Shown here piece by piece: positions 18,739-27,263 of a stretch of 64,000 nucleotides of DNA (position 1 is the first letter of the stretch; each line of letters opens with the position of its first letter). Source of the DNA: Acinetobacter vivianii (GTDB lineage Bacteria > Pseudomonadota > Gammaproteobacteria > Pseudomonadales > Moraxellaceae); assembly GCF_014635885.1 (NCBI RefSeq), contig NZ_BMDR01000003.1:248001-312000 (forward strand), given 5' to 3'. The position numbers and the translations under genes are program-made. Below the pieces are notes generated by a model. It saw nothing but the letters and a program-made list of their open reading frames with translations, did not search any database and had not been told where the DNA came from.

Positions 18739-19137
18739 CTATAGCGGGGTCAATACAGGGGGGGGATTTAATCCAGAGAGATGTGGAGACTGATACGAGT
18801 TAGACCAGTAATATTTTTGTTCTGCCTGATGCATCCGTAAAATCGGTTCATCCAGTTGTTGCTGGGCTTCCGTCACCACCACATGAAAACAGGAAGGCAA
18901 ATGATCATGATGATCCTGCAAACTTAAAGGCATCGGCAAATCAGAAGCATCTTGATCGACAATAACGGCATGCTGATCAGAAACTTGAGACTTTTCTGGG
19001 ACATGATGCCCAAAATGATTGAATGAACTGTACTCGCCCGATTTTTCATGCGCACAAAAAGCTGCCGCCACATTCCAGAAACCCTGAAACATGAACAAAC
19101 TCAGCAAGACGGTGATGAAAATAGTAGAACGACGCAA
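18739..19137 (-). CDS. CzcI-like exported metal-responsive protein, copy 1
   Basis: 132-residue exported protein at the head of czcCBA, the position of CzcI in other proteobacterial czc operons, where it modulates pump expression. It has a signal peptide (hydrophobic TVLLSLFMFQGFWNVAAAFC), a His-rich middle (FGHHVPEKS, QDHHDHLPSC) that could bind metal, and a C-terminal proline-rich end (SPHLSGLNPPPVL). It is a clear paralogue of the gene at 19730-20128 and both have the same promoter element. The assignment rests on position and His content; the precise function is unproven. Confidence 0.75.
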   Translation of the reverse strand: MRRSTIFITVLLSLFMFQGFWNVAAAFCAHEKSGEYSSFNHFGHHVPEKSQVSDQHAVIVDQDASDLPMPLSLQDHHDHLPSCFHVVVTEAQQQLDEPILRMHQAEQKYYWSNSYQSPHLSGLNPPPVLTPL

Positions 19138-19170
19138 AGTTTACTCTTTAGACAAAAATTGCTCGGATGA

Positions 19171-19205
19171 ACTATAGCAAGTAAAGCAGATGTAATAAAA
19201 TTACA
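19171..19205 (-). promoter_or_regulatory. Promoter/operator of czcI-like copy 1
   Basis: Inverted repeat TGTAAT-N3-ATTACA (19191-19205) and, 14 bases further towards the gene, a -10-like TATAGT (19171-19176, minus strand). The same elements at the same spacing precede the second czcI-like gene at 20161-20195, so they are functional candidates for a metal-responsive regulator. Confidence 0.65.
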
Positions 19206-19318
19206 TGTTCTGATTTAGCTACAAAATCCCAGCTTAAGGCGAAATCATAATGCGATCACAGCTTAAAAGCAGGAAACGACCAAACTTATTCAGCCGCTTC
19301 CATTCCCATTTAAATAAA

Positions 19319-19495
19319 TTACTTACACGTCTGTTTACACTGCTTATGCTCAATATGATTTTCTAGCTTGGCTTTGGCTTGTTGCTGAGCCTGTAGATTC
19401 TTTTCCAGAAAAATCAAACCACCATCTGCATTGGCCCAGCTTGCTGAAACTAATAAAACCAAAGCACATACTGCTGTATTTAATTTAAAAGACAT
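19319..19495 (-). CDS. Small exported peptide within the czc cluster
   Basis: 58 residues from ATG at 19495 (AAGGTGA 6 bases upstream; the longer frame starting 19543 lacks a site). Signal peptide with likely cleavage after SWANA (about residue 23), leaving a mature peptide of about 35 residues rich in Gln, Lys and charged helix, ending HIEHKQCKQTCK with a C-x3-C pair next to two histidines. That end could bind a metal ion. It lies between the two czcI-like genes on the same strand. Function unknown; metal binding is an inference from context. Confidence 0.65.
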   Translation of the reverse strand: MSFKLNTAVCALVLLVSASWANADGGLIFLEKNLQAQQQAKAKLENHIEHKQCKQTCK

Positions 19496-19729
19496 AACAT
19501 TCACCTTATTTAAATCTGTGGATTCATGCTCCATTTCCATCATTTAGAAATAGAGTGAGGGTGAATTCATCTTCAATAAACGCTTGATTCAGAAACAACT
19601 TAGAAATGCTAAAAATCTCAAGAATGCACTGGTGATCAATACACGTTCGAATCTTTTAAGCGTTTCATTAAGGACAAACAACCCATTGAAATAGATATAT
19701 TTCTAGTGAGTTATTTTGGGCTACCTCAC

Positions 19730-20128
19730 CTATAGCGAGGTAAATATCGGAGGCGGATTTAATCTGGATAAGTGCGGCGACTGGTAAGCGTTAGACCAGT
19801 CATAATTGTGTTCGATCTCATGCGACCGCAAAACAGGGACATTCCAAGATTGCTGGGTTTGCATCACCACCATATAAGAACAAGATGGTAAATGATCATG
19901 ATGATCTTGCAAATTTAAAGATGAGGCAACATTTGCATTATCCTGCACAGCAGAAGATGAATGCGTTGCAGAACCATGATTCTTTTCAGGAGCATGATGC
20001 CCAAAATGGTTGAGTTCACTATACTGGCCCGAATTTTCATGCGCGCAAAATGCTGCCGCCACATTCCAGAAACCTTGGAACATGAACAAGCTTAGCAAGA
20101 GGGTCATAAAAACGATCGAACGTTGCAA
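19730..20128 (-). CDS. CzcI-like exported metal-responsive protein, copy 2
   Basis: 132 residues, same length and layout as copy 1, sharing the signal region FMFQGFWNVAAAFCAHE, the FNHFGHHAPEK-type stretch, LQDHHDHLPSC and the C-terminal SPHL-RLNPPP. The middle has drifted more (Ser/Ala-rich here). It lies upstream of the small exported peptide gene and has its own promoter/operator, so the duplication created two promoter-czcI units. It could have retained the regulatory role or diverged to another metal. Confidence 0.73.
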   Translation of the reverse strand: MQRSIVFMTLLLSLFMFQGFWNVAAAFCAHENSGQYSELNHFGHHAPEKNHGSATHSSSAVQDNANVASSLNLQDHHDHLPSCSYMVVMQTQQSWNVPVLRSHEIEHNYDWSNAYQSPHLSRLNPPPIFTSL

Positions 20129-20160
20129 CAGCGCACCATTACAGTAAATTGCACAAAGGC

Positions 20161-20195
20161 ACTATAGCAAGCGATGCCAATGTAATAAAATTACA
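20161..20195 (-). promoter_or_regulatory. Promoter/operator of czcI-like copy 2
   Basis: Same element as at 19171-19205: TGTAATAAAATTACA on the plus strand (20181-20195) and ACTATAGCAAG (20161-20171) at identical spacing. The bases between and around differ, so the two boxes appear conserved by selection. Confidence 0.65.
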
Positions 20196-20275
20196 AAACA
20201 ATGTTCGGTCAATTTAAGACTGATTTAAAAAAGTTTTTTCTTAAGAAAAATGAATTTCTGATTTGAGTTTCCATA

Positions 20276-20968
20276 ATGCATAAATTATTTTCTGCCCTGA
20301 TTGCTGTCGCCTGTTTAAACTTGAGTGCTTGTGCCACAACATTGCTTTCACAGGCACTTCCCAATGAAACCACACGAACCGAGACTATCACTTTAGCAAA
20401 AGATCAAATCCTTGCTTTAGGTCAGGCTGTTCAGAATCAGCAAGAACAAGGTATTGTTTTTATTGGTCAGGATTTCAATTATTTAATGACCGATGGTAGC
20501 GCTGAGCTGTCCAAATTACTACATGCGATTCCTGCAGATCAACGGAGTCTGACCAGTCCTTCCCCACTGGTACTGACAATGGGTGATCCGAGTCATTTTC
20601 ATGGCGTATTACAAATTCGTTATAACACGCGTATGGTAGATTTAAATGACGCGCAAAAAGATTTATTAAAGTCTCTAGGCTTTAGACAAAATTTTAATAT
20701 TATTCACAATCAACAGACAGCGCCTTATCCATATATCAATATTTTCTTCAAAGGCCAACTCTATCAAACGCAAGAAGCTAAAAAGGTTGAGAAGACACTG
20801 GCGCAACCTTATCCAATTATTCTGCAACAGGAAAATAAAATTACCAAAAAGCATCCTGTCAAAAAGGCGACCCGCATGGTGCTGTATCCATTTGCCATGA
20901 CTTTCGATGTGATTACCGTTGTTCCATCATTGATGTGGTCTGACTTACGTGGTGAATTTAATAATTAA
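20276..20968 (+). CDS. Lipoprotein of unknown function
   Basis: 230 residues with a lipoprotein signal peptide ending LNLSAC (Cys at residue 19) and a mature part with mixed alpha/beta character. Notable segments are FIGQDFNYLMTDGSAELSKL and a C-terminal hydrophobic stretch (MVLYPFAMTFDVITVVPSLMW). No known domain is recognised. It starts divergently from the czcI-like copy 2 and ends before a bidirectional terminator. Envelope location is the only safe inference. Confidence 0.72.
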   Translation: MHKLFSALIAVACLNLSACATTLLSQALPNETTRTETITLAKDQILALGQAVQNQQEQGIVFIGQDFNYLMTDGSAELSKLLHAIPADQRSLTSPSPLVLTMGDPSHFHGVLQIRYNTRMVDLNDAQKDLLKSLGFRQNFNIIHNQQTAPYPYINIFFKGQLYQTQEAKKVEKTLAQPYPIILQQENKITKKHPVKKATRMVLYPFAMTFDVITVVPSLMWSDLRGEFNN

Positions 20969-21028
20969 ACGTCGAGTATTGGCTTTTTTATATACCCTGC
21001 CGATCTACCCAACTTTTAACGAATATAA

Positions 21029-21054
21029 AAAAACCAGCCTGAAGGCTGGTTTTT
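21029..21054. terminator. Bidirectional terminator
   Basis: Stem AAAAACCAGCC / GGCTGGTTTTT with TGAA tetraloop, T runs on both strands, between two convergent lipoprotein genes. Nearly identical in sequence to the ettA terminator at 21851-21878. Confidence 0.9.
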
Positions 21055-21113
21055 ATCTAAATATTAGGTGGCAGAATATAATTCCAAATGGCTTATTTAT
21101 TCAGCCTAAATAT

Positions 21114-21707
21114 TTACTGCTGTTTTTGTAGATCATAAGAAAAACGTATTACAACATCATCAACAACTTTATTGAATGCTTCATTGATCGACATTGGTTG
21201 TACGTTTTCAACAGGAGCTTTTTTATTTCCAACTGTTGTTAAAATCATATGAGGGTAACGTTGAGATGTTTCTTTGCCTTGCGCATCAATATAGTTAAAT
21301 TTAAACTCATATTTATCAGCAATTGCATTACCAACAGCACCAAAAGTCAAACCTGTTAAAACGCCTTTGCCTGCTGCCTCACCCAAATCAGCCACATTAT
21401 TCGCGGTTAAATGTAATTTTGCCTGCTTATCGCCATTAGATTGAGCTATTGGAGAAAATACACCCGTTGCTCTTAAACTGCGCTCGACTGCCGATTGTAA
21501 TTCTTTACCTGCTTTTGGAATAACCACTCCATTTCTCTGAAATTCAGTCGTTAAAACTACAGGAATAGGTTGAGCGGGTCTTTTAATATCCGAATAGGTA
21601 ACAGACTTATAAGCTGGATCAACATAAGATTTTACTGAAAGACATCCAGTAAGTTGCGTCGCAACAGCTACCCCTAAGGCAATAGAATAAAGTTTAATTT
21701 TTTTCAT
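21114..21707 (-). CDS. Lipoprotein of unknown function
   Basis: 197 residues; signal peptide with lipobox QLTGC (Cys at about residue 22). The mature part includes a glycine-rich, hydrophobic stretch (GEAAGKGVLTGLTFGAVGNAIAD, about residues 113-135) that resembles a membrane-interacting glycine-zipper segment, flanked by beta-rich sequence with TTEFQRNGVVIPKAGKEL. Conserved in Acinetobacter as a hypothetical lipoprotein as far as I can tell, but with no assigned role. Monocistronic, with the shared terminator at 21029-21054. Confidence 0.72.
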   Translation of the reverse strand: MKKIKLYSIALGVAVATQLTGCLSVKSYVDPAYKSVTYSDIKRPAQPIPVVLTTEFQRNGVVIPKAGKELQSAVERSLRATGVFSPIAQSNGDKQAKLHLTANNVADLGEAAGKGVLTGLTFGAVGNAIADKYEFKFNYIDAQGKETSQRYPHMILTTVGNKKAPVENVQPMSINEAFNKVVDDVVIRFSYDLQKQQ

Positions 21708-21850
21708 AATTTTCCAGAAAGGTATATTTACCTTTTAATAAATTGAGCCTTAATATTAATCTTAATAAATTAAAAATATAAGTATAAATTCAATGACTTT
21801 AGGGAATTTTAGGTCCTTATTACTTAATATTTTTGATGACCTATAAAATA

Positions 21851-21878
21851 AAAAAACCAGCCCTCAGGCTGGTTTTTT
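21851..21878 (-). terminator. Rho-independent terminator of ettA
   Basis: 12-bp stem AAAAAACCAGCC / GGCTGGTTTTTT with CTCA loop, 13 bases after the ettA stop. Confidence 0.9.
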
Positions 21879-21890
21879 ATTCACGGAAGA

Positions 21891-23552
21891 TTAACCCGTA
21901 ATTTTTTTGTATTTTGTACGTTTTTGAGATGCATCATCACCTAAACGTGACTGACGGTAAGCTTCGTATTCTGCATAGTTACCTGTGTAGAATTCTGGCT
22001 GTTCGTTCTCAAACGACAAGATGTGTGTTGCAATACGGTCAAGGAACCAACGGTCATGCGATACCACCATGACTGTACCTGGGAATACAAGAATTGCATC
22101 CTCAAGTGCACGTAAAGTTTCGATATCCAAATCGTTCGATGGCTCATCCAGTAAGATCACGTTTGCGCCCATCTGCAAGATCTTCGCAAGTTGTAAACGG
22201 TTACGCTCACCACCTGACAATTCACCTACACGTTTTTGCTGATCTTGACCTTTAAAGTTAAAGCGACCGATATAAGCACGTGATGCGATTTCATAATCAC
22301 CAATTTTCAGGATATCTAAACCGCCAGAAACTTCTTCCCAAACCGTTTTGTTGTTATCCAAGGTGTCACGAATCTGACCTACGTAAGCCACTTTAACTGA
22401 CTCACCTAAAGTCACAGTACCCGTATCCGGTTGCTGTTCGCCAGTCATCATACGGAATAAAGTGGTTTTACCCGCACCGTTTGGACCAACGATACCCACG
22501 ATCGCTGTAGGAGGTACAGTGAAAGTTAGGTTTTCATAGAGTAAGCGACCATCGAATGATTTACTGATCCCTTCGACTTCCACAACTTTGTTACCCAAAC
22601 GTGGGCCAGGTGGAATGTAGATTTCAGATGTTTCATTACGTTGTTGGAATTCTTTAGAGTTAAGCTCTTCAAAACGTTCCATACGCGCTTTGTTTTTCTT
22701 TTGCTGGCCTTTGGCATTTGAACGAACCCATTCAAGTTCTTTTTTCAATGCTTTAGCAAAAGATTCTTCTTGTTTCTGTTCCTGCTCTAGTCGGGCATTC
22801 TTTTGTTCCAACCAAGAAGAATAGTTACCTTGGTAAGGAATACCATGTCCACGGTCAAGTTCAAGAATCCACTCAGCCACGTTATCCAAGAAATAACGGT
22901 CATGCGTAATCGCAACGATTGTGCCAGGGAAATCTTTCAAGAAACGTTCTAACCAAGATACTGATTCAGCATCCAAATGGTTCGTCGGTTCGTCTAGAAG
23001 CAACATGTCTGGCTTAGAAAGCAATAAACGGCACAATGCAACACGACGACGCTCACCACCTGAAAGCAATGATACATCGGCATCCCACGCTGGAAGGTTC
23101 AATGCATCAGCAGCAATTTCAAGCTGGTTATTGAGGTTGTGCGCATCCCATGCATGGATGATTGATTCTAATTTTTCTTGCTCTTTCGCAAGCGCATCAA
23201 AATCAGCATCTGGTTCAGCATATTCAGCAAAAACCTGATCAAGACGTTCTAAAGCGTCAAGTGCTTCACGTACACCATCTTCAACGTTACCACGAACGTC
23301 TTTAGTTGGATCAAGTGGTGGCTCTTGTTCTAAATAACCGATTTTGATTCCTGGTTGTGCACGAGCTTCACCTGAGAAATCTTTATCTACGCCAGCCATA
23401 ATACGGAGAAGGGTTGACTTACCTGCACCGTTCAAACCAAGCACACCAATCTTTGCGCCTGGGAAAAATGATAAAGAGATGTCTTTTAAGATTTCGCGCT
23501 TCGGCGGAACCATTTTAGACACTCGGTTCATCGTATAAATATATTGGGCCAC
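21891..23552 (-). CDS. ettA: Energy-dependent translational throttle protein EttA (ABC-F ATPase)
   Basis: Ribosome-associated ABC-F protein that gates the first peptide bond according to ATP/ADP level. 553 residues with two ABC domains: Walker A GLNGAGKST (about residues 39-47) and GPNGAGKTT (around 357), signatures LSGGERRRV and LSGGERNRL, Walker B DEPTNHLDAE and DEPSNDLDIE. The EttA arm/linker region with charged helices (EQEQKQEESFAKALKKELEW) lies between. I place the start at GTG 23552, preceded by GAGGAGT, since it gives the family N-terminus AQYIYTMNRVSK; the upstream ATG lies outside the conserved region. Confidence 0.95.
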   Translation of the reverse strand: MAQYIYTMNRVSKMVPPKREILKDISLSFFPGAKIGVLGLNGAGKSTLLRIMAGVDKDFSGEARAQPGIKIGYLEQEPPLDPTKDVRGNVEDGVREALDALERLDQVFAEYAEPDADFDALAKEQEKLESIIHAWDAHNLNNQLEIAADALNLPAWDADVSLLSGGERRRVALCRLLLSKPDMLLLDEPTNHLDAESVSWLERFLKDFPGTIVAITHDRYFLDNVAEWILELDRGHGIPYQGNYSSWLEQKNARLEQEQKQEESFAKALKKELEWVRSNAKGQQKKNKARMERFEELNSKEFQQRNETSEIYIPPGPRLGNKVVEVEGISKSFDGRLLYENLTFTVPPTAIVGIVGPNGAGKTTLFRMMTGEQQPDTGTVTLGESVKVAYVGQIRDTLDNNKTVWEEVSGGLDILKIGDYEIASRAYIGRFNFKGQDQQKRVGELSGGERNRLQLAKILQMGANVILLDEPSNDLDIETLRALEDAILVFPGTVMVVSHDRWFLDRIATHILSFENEQPEFYTGNYAEYEAYRQSRLGDDASQKRTKYKKITG

Positions 23553-23851
23553 GCAGGACTCCTCAATTGAAAAACCAGTACATCGCAAATAAGCGAAAAA
23601 ATATCTGGCATATTATACGCTGAAACCCCATTGACTTGAAGTTAAGTTGGCATTTGTTTGGCTTCAACAAAGGATTTTCTTTTTCAAGACATTACAGGCT
23701 TGAATGATTTACAGTGGATAAAAAATTCATCTGCTTCAGATCAACCGTGCTATATCACTAAAAACACTATAGAGCGCAAAATTTATGCACCATTCTGGAT
23801 AAAATATAGGCTAGACTCGATGATTATTTAACTCACGCAGATGATGTAATC

Positions 23852-25129
23852 ATGACCTATAAAGATGAAACTTTAGCCATTCATGCGGGATATTCACCAG
23901 AAGCCACCACCAAAGCTGTGGCTGTGCCGATTTATCAAACGACCTCTTATGCCTTTGATAATACACAACATGGTGCAGATCTATTTGACTTAAAAGTTCA
24001 GGGCAATATCTATACCCGCATTATGAACCCAACCACTGCCGTGCTCGAACAACGCATTGCAGCACTGGAAGGTGGCATTGGCGCTTTGGCTTTAGCCTCA
24101 GGCATGGCTGCTATTACCTACGCGATCCAAACCATTGCCGAAGCAGGTGACAATATTGCATCGGTCTCAACCTTATATGGTGGAACCTACAATCTATTTG
24201 CACATACCTTACCAAAACAAGGCATTGAGGTGCGTTTCTTCGATTATCAAAATCCAGAGGCCTTACGCCAGATTATTGACGACAAAACCAAACTGGTCTT
24301 TGTTGAGTCGATTGGTAATCCACTCGGCAATATTATCGACCTTGAAGCCCTTGCCAAGATTGCACATGAATACGGCGTGCCTGTGATTGTCGATAATACG
24401 GTGGCCACCCCTGCGTTATTAAAGCCCTTCGAGTTCGGTGCTGATATCGTGATTCATTCCCTAACCAAATATATCGGCGGACATGGCAACAGCATCGGAG
24501 GCGTGATTGTCGATAGTGGCAAATTCCCTTGGGGCAAATATCCTGAGCGCTTTAAGGCTTTGAATACGCCTGATCCAAGCTATCACGGCGTCAATTATGT
24601 CGAAGCCTTAGGTGAAGCCGCCTTTATCGCTCGTGCCCGTGTGGTGCCGTTACGCAATACAGGGGCTGCAATCAGTCCGCTCAGTGTGTTCCTGATCCTG
24701 CAAGGACTGGAAACGCTGAATCTGCGTATGGAACGTCATACTGAAAATGCCATAAAAGTTGCTGAATATCTAAAACAACATCCAAAAGTAAAATGGGTGA
24801 ATTATGCGGGTCTAAAAGATCATCCACAGCATCATTTGGCGCAAAAGTATGTGAAAGGTAAACCTTCTGCCATCCTCTCTTTTGGGGTACAAGATGGCTT
24901 ACAAGGCGGTACTCGCTTTATTGATGCATTGCAGTTATTTACCCGTTTGGTCAATATCGGTGATGCCAAAAGTCTGGCTTGTCACCCTGCAACCACAACC
25001 CACCGCCAGCTCAATGCAGAGGAGCTAAAATCAGCAGGTGTCAGTGAAGATTTAGTCCGTTTATCAATCGGAATCGAGCATGTTGATGACCTGATTGCAG
25101 ATCTTGAACAGGCCCTTGCCCAAGTTTAA
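23852..25129 (+). CDS. metY: O-acetylhomoserine sulfhydrylase (aminocarboxypropyltransferase)
   Basis: PLP enzyme that makes homocysteine from O-acetylhomoserine and sulfide, or forms related thioethers. 425 residues, the length of MetY and longer than MetB/MetC. Seen: TTSYAFDNTQHGADLF near the N-terminus, the substrate loop YTRIMNPTTAVLEQRIAALEGG, the PLP-lysine motif HSLTKYIGGHG (Lys at about 206) and the C-terminal RLSIGIEHVDDLIADL. Monocistronic, with a terminator at 25146. The leader (23553-23851) shows no riboswitch I can recognise. Confidence 0.93.
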   Translation: MTYKDETLAIHAGYSPEATTKAVAVPIYQTTSYAFDNTQHGADLFDLKVQGNIYTRIMNPTTAVLEQRIAALEGGIGALALASGMAAITYAIQTIAEAGDNIASVSTLYGGTYNLFAHTLPKQGIEVRFFDYQNPEALRQIIDDKTKLVFVESIGNPLGNIIDLEALAKIAHEYGVPVIVDNTVATPALLKPFEFGADIVIHSLTKYIGGHGNSIGGVIVDSGKFPWGKYPERFKALNTPDPSYHGVNYVEALGEAAFIARARVVPLRNTGAAISPLSVFLILQGLETLNLRMERHTENAIKVAEYLKQHPKVKWVNYAGLKDHPQHHLAQKYVKGKPSAILSFGVQDGLQGGTRFIDALQLFTRLVNIGDAKSLACHPATTTHRQLNAEELKSAGVSEDLVRLSIGIEHVDDLIADLEQALAQV

Positions 25130-25145
25130 TTTTAATGAAATCAAC

Positions 25146-25172
25146 AAGCCCCAGAACAGGGGCTTATTTTTT
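25146..25172 (+). terminator. Rho-independent terminator of metY
   Basis: Stem AAGCCCC / GGGGCTT with loop AGAACA and a T run, 17 bases after the stop. Confidence 0.88.
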
Positions 25173-25384
25173 GTGCAAAACTTTAAAAATATGATTGCTT
25201 TTTCAACTAATACAAGACTTTGTTTTAGAGTTTTTACTCTAAAAAATCTATTATTTTTCAGATATTTACACTAGACAAACCAAAAAGATCGGTTAATATT
25301 AGACCAAAATAAATTGCAGTGTTAAGCGATATAGGACAGCATTGCACACAACAGCATTATTCGTGATGAATGTAGGATACTTAC

Positions 25385-26272
25385 ATGAATGCAAAACTCA
25401 AAAAACTTTTTCAGCAAAAAGTCGACGGTAAAACAATCATTGTCACTGGTGCATCAAGTGGTATTGGTTTAACGGTTTCAAAATATCTTGCGCAAGCAGG
25501 TGCCCACGTCTTATTGCTCGCTCGCACCAAGGAGAAGTTAGATGAGGTAAAAGCAGAAATCGAAGCTGAAGGTGGGAAAGCCTCTGTTTTTCCATGTGAT
25601 CTCAATGAGATGGAATCAATTGATGCAGTTTCAAAAGAAATTTTGGCTGCGGTCGATCATATTGATATTCTTGTAAATAATGCTGGCCGTTCAATCCGTC
25701 GTGCTGTGCATGAATCGGTTGATCGTTTCCATGACTTCGAACGTACCATGCAGTTAAATTACTTCGGTGCAGTTCGTCTGGTTCTCAATATCTTGCCACA
25801 TATGATGCAACGCAAAGATGGTCAGATCATTAATATCAGCTCGATTGGTGTGCTTGCCAATGCCACTCGCTTCTCGGCCTATGTTGCATCAAAAGCAGCT
25901 TTGGATGCATTTAGCCGTTGTTTATCTGCTGAAGTGCATTCACATAAAATTGCAATTACCTCTATTTATATGCCTTTGGTACGCACACCAATGATTGCGC
26001 CAACCAAGATTTATAAATATGTGCCTACGCTTTCACCAGAAGAAGCTGCTGACCTGATTGCTTATGCCATCGTAAAACGTCCGAAGAAAATCGCAACCAA
26101 CTTAGGTCGCCTTGCTTCGATTACTTATGCGATTGCACCAGATGTCAACAATATTCTTATGTCGATTGGCTATAACCTGTTCCCGAGCTCTACCGCTTCT
26201 GTCGGCAAACAAGAAAAACTCAATCTGGTTCAACGTGCTTATGCCCGCTTGTTCCCAGGTGAACACTGGTAA
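25385..26272 (+). CDS. acr1: Fatty acyl-CoA reductase Acr1 (short-chain dehydrogenase)
   Basis: Reduces long-chain acyl-CoA to fatty aldehyde with NADPH, the entry to wax-ester synthesis in Acinetobacter. 295 residues, exactly the length I recall for A. baylyi Acr1, and with the same C-terminus RAYARLFPGEHW and internal RSIRRAVHES and ISSIGVLANATRFSAYVASKAALD. The SDR features are the nucleotide-binding TGASSGIG (residues 21-28), NNAG (about 98-101) and the catalytic Ser/YxxxK set (Tyr about 165, Lys about 169). Monocistronic with a terminator at 26288. The near-identity with Acr1 makes the substrate class firm, not the chain-length range. Confidence 0.93.
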   Translation: MNAKLKKLFQQKVDGKTIIVTGASSGIGLTVSKYLAQAGAHVLLLARTKEKLDEVKAEIEAEGGKASVFPCDLNEMESIDAVSKEILAAVDHIDILVNNAGRSIRRAVHESVDRFHDFERTMQLNYFGAVRLVLNILPHMMQRKDGQIINISSIGVLANATRFSAYVASKAALDAFSRCLSAEVHSHKIAITSIYMPLVRTPMIAPTKIYKYVPTLSPEEAADLIAYAIVKRPKKIATNLGRLASITYAIAPDVNNILMSIGYNLFPSSTASVGKQEKLNLVQRAYARLFPGEHW

Positions 26273-26287
26273 TCTCGTCAAATAAAA

Positions 26288-26313
26288 GACCTCCCTGATA
26301 GGGAGGTTTTTTT
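26288..26313. terminator. Bidirectional terminator
   Basis: Stem ACCTCCC / GGGAGGT, loop TGATA, T run on the plus strand, A run on the other side; between acr1 and the convergent CYTH-like gene. Confidence 0.88.
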
Positions 26314-26318
26314 ATGTG

Positions 26319-27200
26319 TTATTGGCAGAAACCTGACTGATAATCATAGACAAATTGTGTTTTTGTCGCAGTTGAACTCGATGCATTAAATTGTGTCAGT
26401 GTCTTTAAAGCAGCAAAACTTAAAGCTGCACGCGACACGACTTTTTTGGTGTAATTGCCATTGGCATCTGCATACTTAAATGAAACTTCTGCCATAGCAG
26501 GCTTTAATCCACTATAAGGCATCTGCGTATACCATAAGCTGAGTTCAATATCCGCATCGAACTCTCCCAAATCAATACTCGGACCCGCATACTTACGTTC
26601 ATAAATGGTTAGACCACTCACCACCTGTAAGGCCTGAGTATTACTAAAACTATAATTATTTTTAAAACCTGTAAATAAGGTATTCATATCTTCAAAGTCA
26701 TTCAACGTCCGTGTGGTTGAAACAGTTGTCGACTTACTTGCAGCCACTAAAAAGCCAAGATTATCCTTACGGGTAATATCATCTTCAAACTTGGTTTTTG
26801 CACCTGCCACACTACTGCTCAGATCTTCAAAGTCAGTAATATAATGATCATAGCCGCGGTATTTCAATGTGACTTCTTTGGCACCATTTTCAATCCGCTC
26901 TCTCAGGCTATACCCCATACTATTCAAAGGACAACTTCCCTGTGTATCATAAAACCGGATTTCACGCTGCGCATCCAGCCCCATAGTGCCTGTCACTGTA
27001 CGGCTAATCTTGTTTTCGATCACCGTTTTTGCCTGAGTAAAATAGCGATTTACATCACTTGCTTCCGTTCCATAATTAAAGTTATTTGGATCTAATAATA
27101 ATTTGTATTCACGACTTGTAACTTTAGGCACTGCATGGGTAATACAAGGCAAAATCATCGTGACAACCAAAATACCAAGCATTTTTTGTTTATGTTTCAT
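26319..27200 (-). CDS. Exported CYTH-like protein
   Basis: 293 residues from ATG at 27200 (an ORF start 39 bases further upstream would overlap the terminator). Signal peptide: KHKQKMLGILVVTMILPCITHA, cleaved about residue 23. The mature protein resembles the CYTH (triphosphate tunnel) fold: an early SREYKLLL (E-x-K-type strand), RFYDTQG, then SLRERIENGAKEVTLKYR, and a later YERKYAG with AEVSFKY strand. The ordinary CYTH motif ExExK is not perfect, so activity is uncertain. CYTH enzymes hydrolyse triphosphate or polyphosphate; here the location is periplasmic. It directly follows a phytase-like lipoprotein gene, from which a terminator-like hairpin separates it. Confidence 0.72.
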   Translation of the reverse strand: MKHKQKMLGILVVTMILPCITHAVPKVTSREYKLLLDPNNFNYGTEASDVNRYFTQAKTVIENKISRTVTGTMGLDAQREIRFYDTQGSCPLNSMGYSLRERIENGAKEVTLKYRGYDHYITDFEDLSSSVAGAKTKFEDDITRKDNLGFLVAASKSTTVSTTRTLNDFEDMNTLFTGFKNNYSFSNTQALQVVSGLTIYERKYAGPSIDLGEFDADIELSLWYTQMPYSGLKPAMAEVSFKYADANGNYTKKVVSRAALSFAALKTLTQFNASSSTATKTQFVYDYQSGFCQ

Positions 27201-27225
27201 GTTGTTATGACCTGCAAAAATACGA

Positions 27226-27258
27226 TAAAAAAGCCCCAAAGCGTTGCATCTTGGGGCT
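27226..27258 (-). terminator. Terminator-like hairpin between the phytase-like and CYTH-like genes
   Basis: Arms AGCCCCAA (27232-27239) and TTGGGGCT (27251-27258) followed on the minus strand by T6. It lies in the 63-base gap between the phytase-like stop (27264) and CYTH-like start (27200); since no independent promoter fits easily in the remaining gap, it may act as a partial terminator controlling expression of the second gene. Confidence 0.8.
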
Positions 27259-27263
27259 GCAAG

